DNA of 64,000 bases from Mesorhizobium sp. WSM3860 (GTDB lineage Bacteria > Pseudomonadota > Alphaproteobacteria > Rhizobiales > Rhizobiaceae): positions 186,001-250,000 of the forward strand of contig NZ_NSGF01000001.1 of NCBI RefSeq assembly GCF_002294995.1. Direction: 5' to 3'. The notes beneath the pieces were generated by a model, which searched no databases, was not told the DNA's origin, and saw only the letters and a list, made by a program, of their open reading frames with translations. This document shows, piece after piece, positions 52,464-60,644 of the stretch. Each line of letters begins with the position of its first letter. Position 1 is the first letter of the stretch. The translations under genes were made by a program, and so were the position numbers.

Positions 52464-54272
52464 ATGAGTCAAAGCCTTCGCGAAGTTCCATCAGCGCTGG
52501 CCGGTGAGGCGGTGCTCGAAATCGCCGGCCTCAGCGTCAGCGTGCGCGGCGAGGACGGCGAGCGCGAGGTGGTATCCGGCCTGTCGCTTTCTCTCAAACG
52601 CGGCGAGACGCTGTGCATCGCCGGCGAGTCCGGCTCCGGCAAGTCGATGACCGCGCTGGCGATCATGCAATTGCTGCCGCAGCCGGCCGGCCGCATCGCC
52701 GGCGGCACGATCCGGCTTCGCGACGAGGATGGCAGTGCCGTCGAGCTGACGGTGCTCGACGAACGGCGCATGCGCGACATTCGCGGCGACCGCATCGCCA
52801 TGATCTTCCAGGAGCCGATGACCTCGCTCAATCCGGTGCTGTCGATCGGCCGGCAGCTCACCGAATCGATCGAGGCGCATACCGGTGTCTCCCAGACGGA
52901 GGCCAAGCTGCGCGCAGTCGCGGCGCTGAAGGCGGTGCGCATCTCCGAGGCCGAAAGCCGGCTGAAACAATTTCCGCACGAATTGTCGGGCGGCATGCGC
53001 CAGCGGGTGATGATCGCGATGGCGCTGGCGCTCGAACCCGACGTGCTGATCGCCGACGAGCCGACGACGGCGCTCGACGTGACGGTGCAGGGCGAGGTGC
53101 TGGAACTGCTGCGCGACCTGCAGCGCCAGCACGGCACCAGCGTGATCCTGATCACCCACGACATGGGCGTCGTCGCCGAAATGGCCGATCGGGTGATCGT
53201 CATGCGCAACGGCCGCATGGTCGAGGAGGGGACGACAGCGGCTATTTTTGCCAGGCCGCAAGCCGCGTATACGCGCGAGCTTCTTGCCGCCGTTCCGCGC
53301 ATCGGCTCGGGCGCGCGACGCCGGGCTTCCGGTGAGTCCGACGGAGCGGCAATGCAGGACAAGGTGGCGGTCGTGAAGGACCTGCAAGTCCGCTTCGACC
53401 TGCGCGGCGGCTTCTTCGGCCGCGTCAACCGAAGGGTGCACGCTGTCGAAGGCATCAGCTTCTCGATCGCGCCGAACGAGACGCTGGCGCTGGTCGGCGA
53501 ATCCGGCTGCGGCAAGTCGACCACCGCCAAGGCGCTGGCCGGCCTTGTGCCCTATAGCGGCCGCGTGACGATCGGCGGACGCGAATTGTCCCGCCTCGGG
53601 CGCGACGAGCGCAAGGCGGTGCGGCGCGACGTGCAGATGGTCTTCCAGGATCCTTATGCCTCGCTCGACCCGCGCATGCGCGTCGGCGAGCTGGTGGCGG
53701 AGCCGCTGCTGATCCACAGCATCGGTTCGAAGGAAGAACGGCGGGAGCGCGTGGCAGCGCTGTTCGAGCGGGTCGGTCTGTCGTCTGAGCAGATGGAGCT
53801 CTATCCACATGAATTCTCGGGCGGCCAGCGCCAACGCATCTGCATCGCGCGGGCGCTGGCGCTGAGGCCGAAGCTGATCATCGCCGACGAGAGCGTTTCG
53901 GCGCTCGACGTTTCGGTGCAGGCGCGCGTGCTCGATCTCTTGAAGGAGCTGCAGCGCGAATTCGGCGTCGCCTACCTCTTCATCTCGCACGACATGGCGG
54001 TGGTCGAGAACGTCTCGGATCGGGTGGCCGTCATGTATCTCGGCCAGATCGTCGAGATCGGCAGTCGCGACCAGGTGTTCTCCAATCCGCGCCATCCCTA
54101 TACGCGGCGGCTCATCGAGGCGGTGCCGGTTCCCGATCCGTCTTTGCGCCGGACACGCTTTGCCCGTCTCGAGCGGGAAATTCCAAGCGCGACGCGCCGG
54201 ATCGGCGAGAGCGTGCCGAAACTGGTGCTCAAAGATTTCGGCGGCGGACATTTCGCCGCCGTCGGAGATTGA
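52464..54272 (+). CDS. Dipeptide-type ABC transporter ATP-binding protein, DppD-DppF fusion
   Basis: A 602-residue fusion of both ATPases. N-half: Walker A CIAGESGSGKSMTALAIMQL, Q-loop IFQEPMTSLNPVLSIGRQLT, signature LSGGMRQRVMIAMALAL, Walker B VLIADEPTTALDVTVQGEVL. C-half: ALVGESGCGKSTTAKALAGL, FQDPYASLDPRMRVGE, FSGGQRQRICIARALAL, LIIADESVSALDVS. Both sites look active. Oligopeptide-family C-terminal extensions, including PYTRRLIEAVPVPDPS, are present. ATG 52464 has GGGGAAA upstream. It completes the importer. Confidence 0.93.
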   Translation: MSQSLREVPSALAGEAVLEIAGLSVSVRGEDGEREVVSGLSLSLKRGETLCIAGESGSGKSMTALAIMQLLPQPAGRIAGGTIRLRDEDGSAVELTVLDERRMRDIRGDRIAMIFQEPMTSLNPVLSIGRQLTESIEAHTGVSQTEAKLRAVAALKAVRISEAESRLKQFPHELSGGMRQRVMIAMALALEPDVLIADEPTTALDVTVQGEVLELLRDLQRQHGTSVILITHDMGVVAEMADRVIVMRNGRMVEEGTTAAIFARPQAAYTRELLAAVPRIGSGARRRASGESDGAAMQDKVAVVKDLQVRFDLRGGFFGRVNRRVHAVEGISFSIAPNETLALVGESGCGKSTTAKALAGLVPYSGRVTIGGRELSRLGRDERKAVRRDVQMVFQDPYASLDPRMRVGELVAEPLLIHSIGSKEERRERVAALFERVGLSSEQMELYPHEFSGGQRQRICIARALALRPKLIIADESVSALDVSVQARVLDLLKELQREFGVAYLFISHDMAVVENVSDRVAVMYLGQIVEIGSRDQVFSNPRHPYTRRLIEAVPVPDPSLRRTRFARLEREIPSATRRIGESVPKLVLKDFGGGHFAAVGD

Positions 54273-54400
54273 TCAGGCCCGCGGCCTGCCGCATTCAGCC
54301 TGGCATTCGTTTTGGCTTTGGGGAGCGGCGATCTGTCCGTTTCGGGATATGCGCGAATGATGGTAGAGCCTGAAGTCGCCACTCACCATTCGGAATCTCA

Positions 54401-55795
54401 ATGTCGGTCCTCACACGCCGCAAACTCCTGCAGGGCGCCGCGGCGGCCGGCGCGGCCGGCATCGGCCTCTCGACCGCCGGCAAGTTTGCCGGCTGGGCGG
54501 CGGCGAAGCCCGAACCGCTGATCTTGAAGACCGCAGGCATCGCAGCGCAGTTGATGGCCGGCGCGCCAACGAAGAATGTCCTGACCTATGGCGAGGCAGG
54601 TCCGCCGCCGGTCATCAGGATGAAGAAAGGCGAGCCGTTCGTCGCGCGGCTCGTCAACGGCATCGACGACCCGACGACCATCCACTGGCATGGCGTGCGC
54701 GTTCCCAACAAGATGGACGGCGTGCCGTTCATGATCCAGCCCTATGTCTATCAGGGCGATCATTTCGACTACGCCTTCACGCCGCCCGACGCCGGCACCT
54801 TCTGGTATCACCCGCATTGCAACACGCTTGAGCAGATGGGCCACGGGCTGACCGGCGTCATCGTGGTCGAGAATCCGAAGGATCCCGCCTTCGATGCCGA
54901 AGTGGTGCTCAATCTGCGCGACTGGCGCCTCGGCGATGACGGCCAGTTCATCGCGCAGTTCCGGCCGCGCGATGCGGCGCGTAGCGGCACCTACGGAACG
55001 GTGCGAACGGCCAACTGGCTCGACCAGCCGCAATATGACGCGCCGGCCGGCGGGCTGGTGCGGCTGCGAGCCGCCATCACCGACGTCACGCGCATCTATG
55101 GCTTCCGCGTCGACGGCGCCGAGGCCGCCGTCATCGCGCTCGACGGCAATCCGGTCCCGCAACGTTTTGCGCCCGACGCCCTGCAACTCGGGCCCGGACA
55201 GCGCGTGGAGCTTGCCATCCGCATGCCCGACGACGAAGGCGCGATTGTCAGCCTGCGGGATGTCAGGGGCACAAAGCCAAAGGTTCTGGCGACGCTGCGT
55301 GCGGTCGGCCAATCGCTCAAGCGCGATCTTCGCGATCTCGGCCCGCTCGAGGCCAATCCGGTGGCGGAGGTGGACCTCGCCGGCGCCAAGCGCATTCCGC
55401 TGGCGTTGAGCGCCACGGCGGAAAATGTCGCAGCCGACAGCATCTGCGGCTCGCTCGGCTATAGTTTCTGGGCCATCAACAAAGTGCCGTGGCCGGGCGA
55501 CACGCCGGACCCGACCGCGCCGCTGGCCGAGCTGAAACTCGGCCAAAGCTACATCATCGACATGGAAAACCTGACACCGCACGCGCACCCGATCCACCTG
55601 CACGGCATGAGTTTCAAGGTGCTGTCGTCCTCGACGCGCGCGGTCCAGCCGCTCATCTCCGACACCTATCTCATCCAGCCCGACGAGAAGGTGCAGTTGG
55701 GGTTCGTCGCCGACAATCCCGGCGACTGGCTGCTCCACTGCCACATCATCGAGCACCAGAAGACGGGCATGACGAGCTATTTGCGGGTGGCGTGA
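54401..55795 (+). CDS. Multicopper oxidase (CueO/SufI-like), Tat-exported
   Basis: A 464-residue periplasmic cupredoxin oxidase. The Tat signal is RRKLLQGAAAAGAAGIGLST. All copper sites appear: TTIHWHGVRVPN and TFWYHPHCNTLEQ near the N-terminus; HAHPIHLHGMSFKV and LLHCHIIEHQKTGM near the C-terminus, with the T1 ligands His/Cys/His and an axial Met. No Met-rich loop typical of CueO is evident, so substrate (cuprous ion, phenols or metals) is open. No copper efflux genes are next to it. Confidence 0.93.
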   Translation: MSVLTRRKLLQGAAAAGAAGIGLSTAGKFAGWAAAKPEPLILKTAGIAAQLMAGAPTKNVLTYGEAGPPPVIRMKKGEPFVARLVNGIDDPTTIHWHGVRVPNKMDGVPFMIQPYVYQGDHFDYAFTPPDAGTFWYHPHCNTLEQMGHGLTGVIVVENPKDPAFDAEVVLNLRDWRLGDDGQFIAQFRPRDAARSGTYGTVRTANWLDQPQYDAPAGGLVRLRAAITDVTRIYGFRVDGAEAAVIALDGNPVPQRFAPDALQLGPGQRVELAIRMPDDEGAIVSLRDVRGTKPKVLATLRAVGQSLKRDLRDLGPLEANPVAEVDLAGAKRIPLALSATAENVAADSICGSLGYSFWAINKVPWPGDTPDPTAPLAELKLGQSYIIDMENLTPHAHPIHLHGMSFKVLSSSTRAVQPLISDTYLIQPDEKVQLGFVADNPGDWLLHCHIIEHQKTGMTSYLRVA

Positions 55796-55919
55796 GCGCA
55801 TGGGGCGGTAGGCGCCCTCATTCGCCCGGAGTTCGCTGCCCCTCGACGGGTTGACGCCCTTGCCCGCCTACCTAGGTAGGCAAGAGGCGCTGGGGCGGCA
55901 CGCAACTCCGACCGACGGC

Positions 55920-56414
55920 ATGACATCTTTGCGCATTTGAAAACTTGCCCTTGTTGCGGCAGGCTTCTCCATCCTGTCATCCTGCGTCATCCCCGACGAT
56001 ACGTCGCGGGTCGCGAAAGAGGATGCCACCACGGCCGCCGCCCGCAGGGAAATGGTCGGCCTCAGCGAGGCCGATGTTCGCATGTGCGCCGGCTTTCCGA
56101 CCGCGACCGCCGATGTGGGACCTTCCGGCCAGATCTGGACCTATCAGCGCAGCGTGCAACGCGGCAATCTCAACATCGCGGTGCCGACCATGGCCCTGGG
56201 CGCGATTCCCGCGGTTGGAGGGTCCGTCAACGTCGCGCCCGGCGGGTATTGCAACACGCAGATTCGCATGCTCGGCGGCCGTGTCGCGGAAGTGACCTAT
56301 GCCGGCGACAACAATTTGCCCAACAGCATCGATGCGCTCTGCGTCAGCACGGTCGACGCCTGCGTGGCCTATGCGCGACAGCGCAATCGCAAAGCGACGG
56401 CGGTCTCCAGGTGA
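55920..56414 (+). pseudogene. Putative lipoprotein gene with an in-frame TGA in its signal peptide
   Basis: From ATG 55920 the frame reads MTSLRI, TGA (55938-55940), then KLALVAAGFSILSSCVIPDD with a good lipobox (LSSC) and a 115-residue mature part (SEADVRMCAGFPTATADVGP, YQRSVQRGNLNIAVPTMALG). The stop is at codon 7, where Trp or Arg would be expected. Alternatively TTG 55937 with one A too many in AAAA gives the same signal peptide. Either way the lipoprotein signal cannot be made as read. ATG 56052 would give only a leaderless fragment. Family unknown. Confidence 0.6.
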
Positions 56415-56439
56415 GCGGGTAATGCCGGCCTCGCGGAGC

Positions 56440-56645
56440 GTCCATTCACACTTCTCCTGGAGTTGCTTTGCATCCGCCGGGATGAATGGCGCCGGGCTCC
56501 TTTTCGGAGGCGCCGGGTGAAACTTGCCGGCCCATGTCTCTGCGGGTTCCGGGCGGCGAGGCGTCCATGAGGTTCCTGACCTTCGTTGTTTGTGCACACG
56601 GATGATGGCACGGCCGAGATGGAGCAGGATTCCCACCACTGACAT
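56440..56645 (-). pseudogene. Degenerate copy of the 68-residue gene at 58536-58742
   Basis: From ATG 56645 the minus strand reads MSVVGILLHLGRAIIRVH, nearly the same as the start of the 58.5-kb gene (MSVVGILLHLGRAIIQAH). It then shifts frame within aacaacgaaggtcaggaacc. The remaining similarity (LMDASPP, then RRDMGRQVSP-type residues) continues in another frame. Nucleotide identity with the intact copy is high over about 130 bases (56531-56645). The 3' boundary is approximate. Confidence 0.65.
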
Positions 56646-56745
56646 TTTGGCGCTGCAGTGATGAACGCGGCTGTCTCTTTTGACCGGAACGTCGGTCGCG
56701 CGGTTGAAGAATAGACGCAATGGTGACGCGGCGCCGAGCCAGAGC

Positions 56746-57318
56746 TTAAAGGCCCTGTTTGGGCACGGGAATTTTTACGTCGGACCGATAGAACCAACGT
56801 CTCGTCCACTCAAAAGGCCCCTCACAGATTGCCTTTAGCGGTCTGTAGTTTGGTGATTCAACCCATATATTACAGCGGTACCACTGCTTATCTGCCTTTA
56901 GCGTCTTGTCATATTGAAAGACAATGGTCTTAACTCCGTCCAACACGGCGTTGTAAAGGCGATGGCAATTTGTGTTAACAAGCGAACCGTCGTCATTTCT
57001 GGGCACGGCTTCTTTTTTGGGGATTGTCTTCGCAGTCCAGCGTCCGTAAGGCCCCTCCCGTGAATACATTGCGTCTTGGGTGTAGATTATTTCTTGGTGC
57101 ACAAATCTGGGCTGGTCGCCAAACCTAACGAATCGGGACGTCATCTCAAGAACCGGAACTTTAATGACCCATTCGTTCGCTTCCTTGAGAGGGTTGCATT
57201 CAGGGTTCTGTTCTTCAGGAGCTATATTAGACCCCTGGGAGGCCTCGGATCTCGGGGGCAGACAGACCAGGCAGGCACCAAGAAGGGCGGCCCCAAAGAG
57301 TTTGGTCATTATTATCAT
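56746..57318 (-). CDS. Secreted protein of unknown function
   Basis: A 190-residue protein with an N-terminal signal (MIIMTKLFGAALLGACLVCL); LLGAC could be a lipobox, or cleavage may follow SEA. The mature part has repeated aromatic residues and four further Cys (ECNPL, NTNCHRLYNAV, WYRCNIW, KAICEGPFEWTRRWFYRS), suggesting two disulfides in the periplasm. I do not recognise the family. The coding GC is clearly lower than its neighbours. ATG 57318 overlaps the stop of the decayed gene upstream (ATGA). Confidence 0.7.
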   Translation of the reverse strand: MIIMTKLFGAALLGACLVCLPPRSEASQGSNIAPEEQNPECNPLKEANEWVIKVPVLEMTSRFVRFGDQPRFVHQEIIYTQDAMYSREGPYGRWTAKTIPKKEAVPRNDDGSLVNTNCHRLYNAVLDGVKTIVFQYDKTLKADKQWYRCNIWVESPNYRPLKAICEGPFEWTRRWFYRSDVKIPVPKQGL

Positions 57319-57643
57319 AAACACCCCCAGCAGACTGCCCAGTCTGGCAGTTTCGATTCCTCTCTCTGGCAAGCGGTGAGCGAAACCCTTGTCGCGGGCA
57401 CAGCACCTTTAATCAGCATTCCATCCTTCAAGAGATAGATTTTCCCTGCATTCTCTCCCGAGCGCATGCACTCGGTGCGATCCTACGTCAAATGTGTGAA
57501 AGAACTCTGCCAACGAGGTGTGGCCATCACCGTCCCAAGTCCATTTCTTGCCAAGAAAGTCCCTTCCCGAACGTCTGATCAGCAACTACCACCAAAGGAA
57601 TTGTGGCGATGCCAGCGAGAATGAGTATCCCTCGTTTTCGCAA
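57315..57643 (-). pseudogene. Decayed gene for a small secreted EF-hand-like protein
   Basis: Three frames in order give one plausible protein. From TTG 57643 comes a signal-like start (RKRGILILAGIATIPLVVVA, then DQTFGKGLS). After a shift near 57555 comes GKKWTWDGDGHTSLAEFFHT and FDVGS, with an EF-hand-like DGDGHTSLAEF loop. After a second shift near 57475 comes TECMRSGENAGKIYLLKDGM with LIKGAVPA, running to TGA 57315-57317. The DGDG...EF plus KDGMxIK layout resembles small secreted EF-hand proteins I recall from other proteobacteria. The final stop overlaps the next ATG. Confidence 0.45.
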
Positions 57644-57748
57644 GGTTCTGCCCCTTTCCTGACAGCTACAAAGAAGCAGCCCGCAGACGGCGATTATTTA
57701 TTTGACAAAGCCGCGATTTACCAGGAGCGACAAAGGCGCTAAGCGGCC

Positions 57749-57982
57749 TCACTTGTTTCGTGGTGCTCGTGCCCATCGGGCCGCTAAGATAATTCTGTCT
57801 GCGACTGCAACGGAAATCACAACAATGGCTATCCGCCAATACCAAGCATAAGTGGCGTGATTTGCGACGACTATGCCTACACCAACTAAAAGCGCGTGGA
57901 TGATGCGTTCCGTCAGGGTCATCGTTGCCGCATCCTGGTCGTAAGTCTCGGCAGAAATGACAAGCATGGCCTTAGAAGCCAA
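57749..57982 (-). CDS. Small two-span membrane protein, unknown
   Basis: Up to 77 residues from ATG 57982; ATG 57922 (MTLTERIIHALLVGVGIVVA) would give a 57-residue protein starting just before the first helix and may be the true start. Two hydrophobic segments, IIHALLVGVGIVVANHATYA and WRIAIVVISVAVADRIILAA, are followed by a basic tail (RWARAPRNK). No family recognised. It lies in the low-GC patch, 15 bases after the stop-proximal end of the preceding gene on the same strand. Confidence 0.55.
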   Translation of the reverse strand: MASKAMLVISAETYDQDAATMTLTERIIHALLVGVGIVVANHATYAWYWRIAIVVISVAVADRIILAARWARAPRNK

Positions 57983-57997
57983 ATCACAAGCGCGGCA

Positions 57998-58375
57998 CTA
58001 CCGGTAGAGTTTCGGGTACTTGGCCTTCTCGGTTTGGCAATTTCCTGCCCTCTGAACCGCCATGGCGTAAGCTCTCTCATAGGTGTGGATGGCCCTCTGG
58101 AACTTGCGTGGATTGGGCGTCAGGTGTTTATCCCGCCCGTCGTACAAAAGGACTGGGACAGCAATGATGGCTTTTCCATCCTCGGTCGGCCTCAACCGAC
58201 ATCTCTGCATCACGCCGTTCAGATCACCTGCCATTTTAGCGGCCAGATTTAACTTGGCATCGGGCATTTGAGCCAGGAAGTTGATGTTTTGCTGTTCTCC
58301 CTGTCCGGCCGAAGCAACGGAAGGCAGCCCCGGAACAAAAATCGCAGTTGCTGCAACAACGTATTTAATCTTCAT
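57998..58375 (-). CDS. Secreted protein of unknown function
   Basis: A 125-residue protein with a Sec signal (MKIKYVVAATAIFVPGLPSV, cleavage after ASA). The mature part holds an alternating helix pattern (NINFLAQMPDAKLNLAAKMA, FQRAIHTYERAYAMAVQRAG) and two Cys (QRCRLRP and GNCQTEK). ATG 58375 has GGGAGGGG upstream, a strong site. No family recognised. First gene of the AT-richer minus-strand group of unknown secreted proteins. Confidence 0.7.
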   Translation of the reverse strand: MKIKYVVAATAIFVPGLPSVASAGQGEQQNINFLAQMPDAKLNLAAKMAGDLNGVMQRCRLRPTEDGKAIIAVPVLLYDGRDKHLTPNPRKFQRAIHTYERAYAMAVQRAGNCQTEKAKYPKLYR

Positions 58376-58535
58376 TTCGCCCCTCCCAGATAAGGGCCAT
58401 GTGAAGCACGTTTAGCCCAGTCTGAATAGGTGGCGGCATGTGGTTCAGATCCCGATCCACAAGCGGCTTAGAATTTCGCACGCCTGCCGCCGATCCGGTT
58501 CAGCGATAGATTGAGCAGCTGCGGGTTGGTGATGT

Positions 58536-58742
58536 CTATTCCGGCCGGGTGACCGTTTGCGTCAGCGTCCGCCGGGATGAACGGCCACCGGTCCTCTCTT
58601 CAGGCGTGGCGGGTGAAACTTGCCGGCCCATGTCTCTGCGGGTTTCGGGCGGCGAGGCGTCCATCAGGTTCCTGACCTTGGCGTTGTTGTGCGCCTGGAT
58701 GATGGCACGGCCGAGATGGAGCAGGATTCCGACCACTGACAT
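58536..58742 (-). CDS. Small basic protein of unknown function, intact copy of a duplicated gene
   Basis: A 68-residue protein from ATG 58742 with GGAGG upstream: MSVVGILLHLGRAIIQAHNN, then AKVRNLMDASPPETRRDMGR and an Arg-rich tail. The ARNLMDxLPxxxRRDMG layout resembles the ends of DUF1127-like small proteins, but this is weak. A frameshifted copy lies at 56440-56645 in the same orientation, so the two bracket the 2-kb low-GC patch. Confidence 0.65.
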   Translation of the reverse strand: MSVVGILLHLGRAIIQAHNNAKVRNLMDASPPETRRDMGRQVSPATPEERTGGRSSRRTLTQTVTRPE

Positions 58743-59018
58743 TGGTACTTCCTCCGTTGAGATGGCGGATATGGCGGCGGCGGGACGCCCAACCCAATGC
58801 TCCCCGTCTGTTTCGTAGGAATGGCGCAGAAGATGGCTTCTCGTTTCCAATTCGTGACCTGGAAAAGAGCAGTCCGGCGCCCGGGAGGCAGGATGCCAGC
58901 GCAAACATGATCTGACGCTCATATGTGCGGCGGGAAACAAAAGTGATCGCTGGTCGCCGCAAATCGCCCCGAATTCGAAGGTCTTTCGGCCGCCCAATTC
59001 GAGACGATGGAGAGGTCG

Positions 59019-59354
59019 ATGAAATTGTCCGTCCTTACCCTTGCCGGCACCATGCTGGCGCTGGCGTCCGCGGTTCAGGCGGCGCCGATGATCGGTATCC
59101 CGGCTGGAGCCGGCCTCGTGCAGCAGGCGCATGTGACATGCGCGTACCTGACCGAAGACGGCTATTGCGTGCGACCGCACAAGAAGCACAAGCATTGGAA
59201 GCGCGAGCGGCACTACCGGCCGATCTATCGCACCTACGAGCCGCAGCCGTCGGACGAGTATTACTGGCGCTACGAGCGCGAACGGCCGATTGTCCGCATC
59301 ATCCCCAGCTATCCGCGGCAGGATGAAGGCAATTGGGATGATTGGGACGATTGA
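59019..59354 (+). CDS. Small secreted basic/aromatic protein
   Basis: A 111-residue protein with a Sec signal ([20 protein letters not shown], cleavage after QAA). The mature part is rich in His, Lys, Arg, Tyr ([20 protein letters not shown]) and ends with acidic [10 protein letters not shown]. Such short His/Tyr-rich secreted proteins are frequent in rhizobia and unassigned. ATG 59019 is preferred because GGAGAGG precedes it; ATG 59007 is possible. Confidence 0.72.
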   Translation: MKLSVLTLAGTMLALASAVQAAPMIGIPAGAGLVQQAHVTCAYLTEDGYCVRPHKKHKHWKRERHYRPIYRTYEPQPSDEYYWRYERERPIVRIIPSYPRQDEGNWDDWDD

Positions 59355-59391
59355 GCGATCGGCGGGCCCAGAACCCGCTCTTGCTTTCCGC

Positions 59392-59467
59392 TGGTGGAGC
59401 TGAGGGGGATCGAACCCCTGACCTCATCATTGCGAACGATGCGCTCTCCCAGCTGAGCTACAGCCCC
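59392..59467 (-). tRNA. tRNA-Ala (anticodon CGC)
   Basis: The minus strand gives a full 76-nt cloverleaf: acceptor GGGGCTG/CAGCTCC (one G-U pair), D stem GCTC/GAGC, anticodon stem CATCG/TGATG (one G-T pair) with loop TTCGCAA, T arm AGGGG TTCGATC CCCCT, discriminator A and an encoded CCA. Anticodon CGC reads GCG, a frequent Ala codon in this GC-rich genome. Confidence 0.95.
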
Positions 59468-59606
59468 GTTCCAGCGGATCGGCTTGTATCGGTCGCGGCG
59501 GTTTGATGTCAAGGCGAAACGCTGCCCGGCATCGAGCGCCGAAACGGCCGGGCCTTGCCGGTTCCGCGCGCAATGGCTACATGTCGGCGACAATTTGGAG
59601 ACCGGC

Positions 59607-59897
59607 ATGATCGCCCTTATTCAAACCATCGTCATGGCGCTTGATATCTACTGGTGGATCATCATCGCCTCGGCGATCTTTTCCTGGCTCTATGCCTTCA
59701 ACGTCGTCAACTCGCGCAACCAGTTCGTCGGCACCGTCGGCAATATGCTTTACCGCCTGACCGAGCCGGCGCTGCGCCCGATCCGCCGCTACATGCCCGA
59801 TCTTGGCGGCATCGACATCTCGCCGATCATTCTTCTTTTGATCATCTTCTTCATCCGCCAGTTTTTGATCACCACGGTCTGGTCCTGGGTCGCTTAA
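59607..59897 (+). CDS. YggT family membrane protein
   Basis: A 96-residue inner-membrane protein of the YggT (CCB3/YlmG) family with two helices: [20 protein letters not shown] and [20 protein letters not shown]. The [20 protein letters not shown] motif between them is diagnostic. Function in proteobacteria is linked to division, osmotic tolerance or cytochrome assembly but not settled. ATG 59607 has GGAG upstream. The DUF167 gene follows after nine bases. Confidence 0.92.
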   Translation: MIALIQTIVMALDIYWWIIIASAIFSWLYAFNVVNSRNQFVGTVGNMLYRLTEPALRPIRRYMPDLGGIDISPIILLLIIFFIRQFLITTVWSWVA

Positions 59898-59906
59898 GGC
59901 TGATCC

Positions 59907-60230
59907 ATGGGCTCGCCGTTCCGCCCGCACGACGACGGCATCGACGTTTTCGTGCGGCTGACGCCGAAGGCGGCGGTGGATCGGATCGAAGGCGTCGAGG
60001 CGGCCGCCGACGGGCGCAGCCATCTCAAGATCCGTGTGCGCGCCGTGCCAGAGAACGGCGCCGCAAATACGGCGCTGGAGAGGATGGTGGCGAAGGCGCT
60101 TGGCGTGCCCGGGTCGGCGGTTTCGGTGGTTGCCGGGGGGACGTCCCGGCTGAAGACGCTGCGGATATGGGGTGATGCGGCGACGTTGGCGGAAAGCGTT
60201 GAGGCGCTTTCCAGGGATCCGAAAATTTGA
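59907..60230 (+). CDS. DUF167 (YggU) family protein
   Basis: A 107-residue YggU-like protein: VFVRLTPKAAVDRIEGVEAA, LKIRVRAVPENGAANTALER and VSVVAGGTSRLKTLRI. yggT and yggU neighbour each other in many proteobacteria, and the pair is conserved here. No biochemical activity is established. Confidence 0.9.
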   Translation: MGSPFRPHDDGIDVFVRLTPKAAVDRIEGVEAAADGRSHLKIRVRAVPENGAANTALERMVAKALGVPGSAVSVVAGGTSRLKTLRIWGDAATLAESVEALSRDPKI

Positions 60231-60239
60231 GACTTTGGC

Positions 60240-60640
60240 GGGACAGCACCCCCCTCTGTCCTGCCGGACATCTCCCCCGCAAGGAGGGAGATTAACAGCT
60301 TTGGCGCCGCCTCTCCTTTTTCAGGCGTTGGAGATTGGCGAAAGCGGAGATGACGGCCGATCTCCCCCTTGCGGGCAGGGCAATCGCATATGGAATTGCC
60401 GAGTCTTTGCAACAGTTTAGCCGTCGCAAGACACATTTGCGGGCGTTCGATCGTTGTATTGAGACGGAATCGGACCGAGAACGGACCAGAATCAAAGCGC
60501 GAACTGCCCGCGTCGACGATTTTCTCGGCACCCGGCCAAGTACCTGGAAAACCAAGAAAATCGCCATATGCGATTCCCCTGCCCTTGCGGGGGAGATGCC
60601 CGGAAGGGCAGAGCGGGGTGCCAGGCTGCACCAGGAGCAG
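60240..60640. repeat. Array of extragenic palindromes, no gene seen
   Basis: The 414-base gap 60231-60644 contains several C/G-rich palindromic pieces: ggacatctcccccgcaagga, gatctcccccttgcgggcag and, inverted, cccttgcgggggagatgccc. The stretch 60575-60600 is the reverse complement of the 60360 piece in part. Between them, 60400-60560 is less GC-rich (gcaagacacatttgcgggcg) with no convincing ORF. Same palindrome class as elsewhere in the window. Confidence 0.6.
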
Positions 60641-60644
60641 CCCC

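Noticed and set aside
57518..57742. Plus-strand 74-codon ORF in the low-GC patch
   Set aside because: No ribosome site, no recognisable composition, and it is antisense to the better-supported decayed gene.
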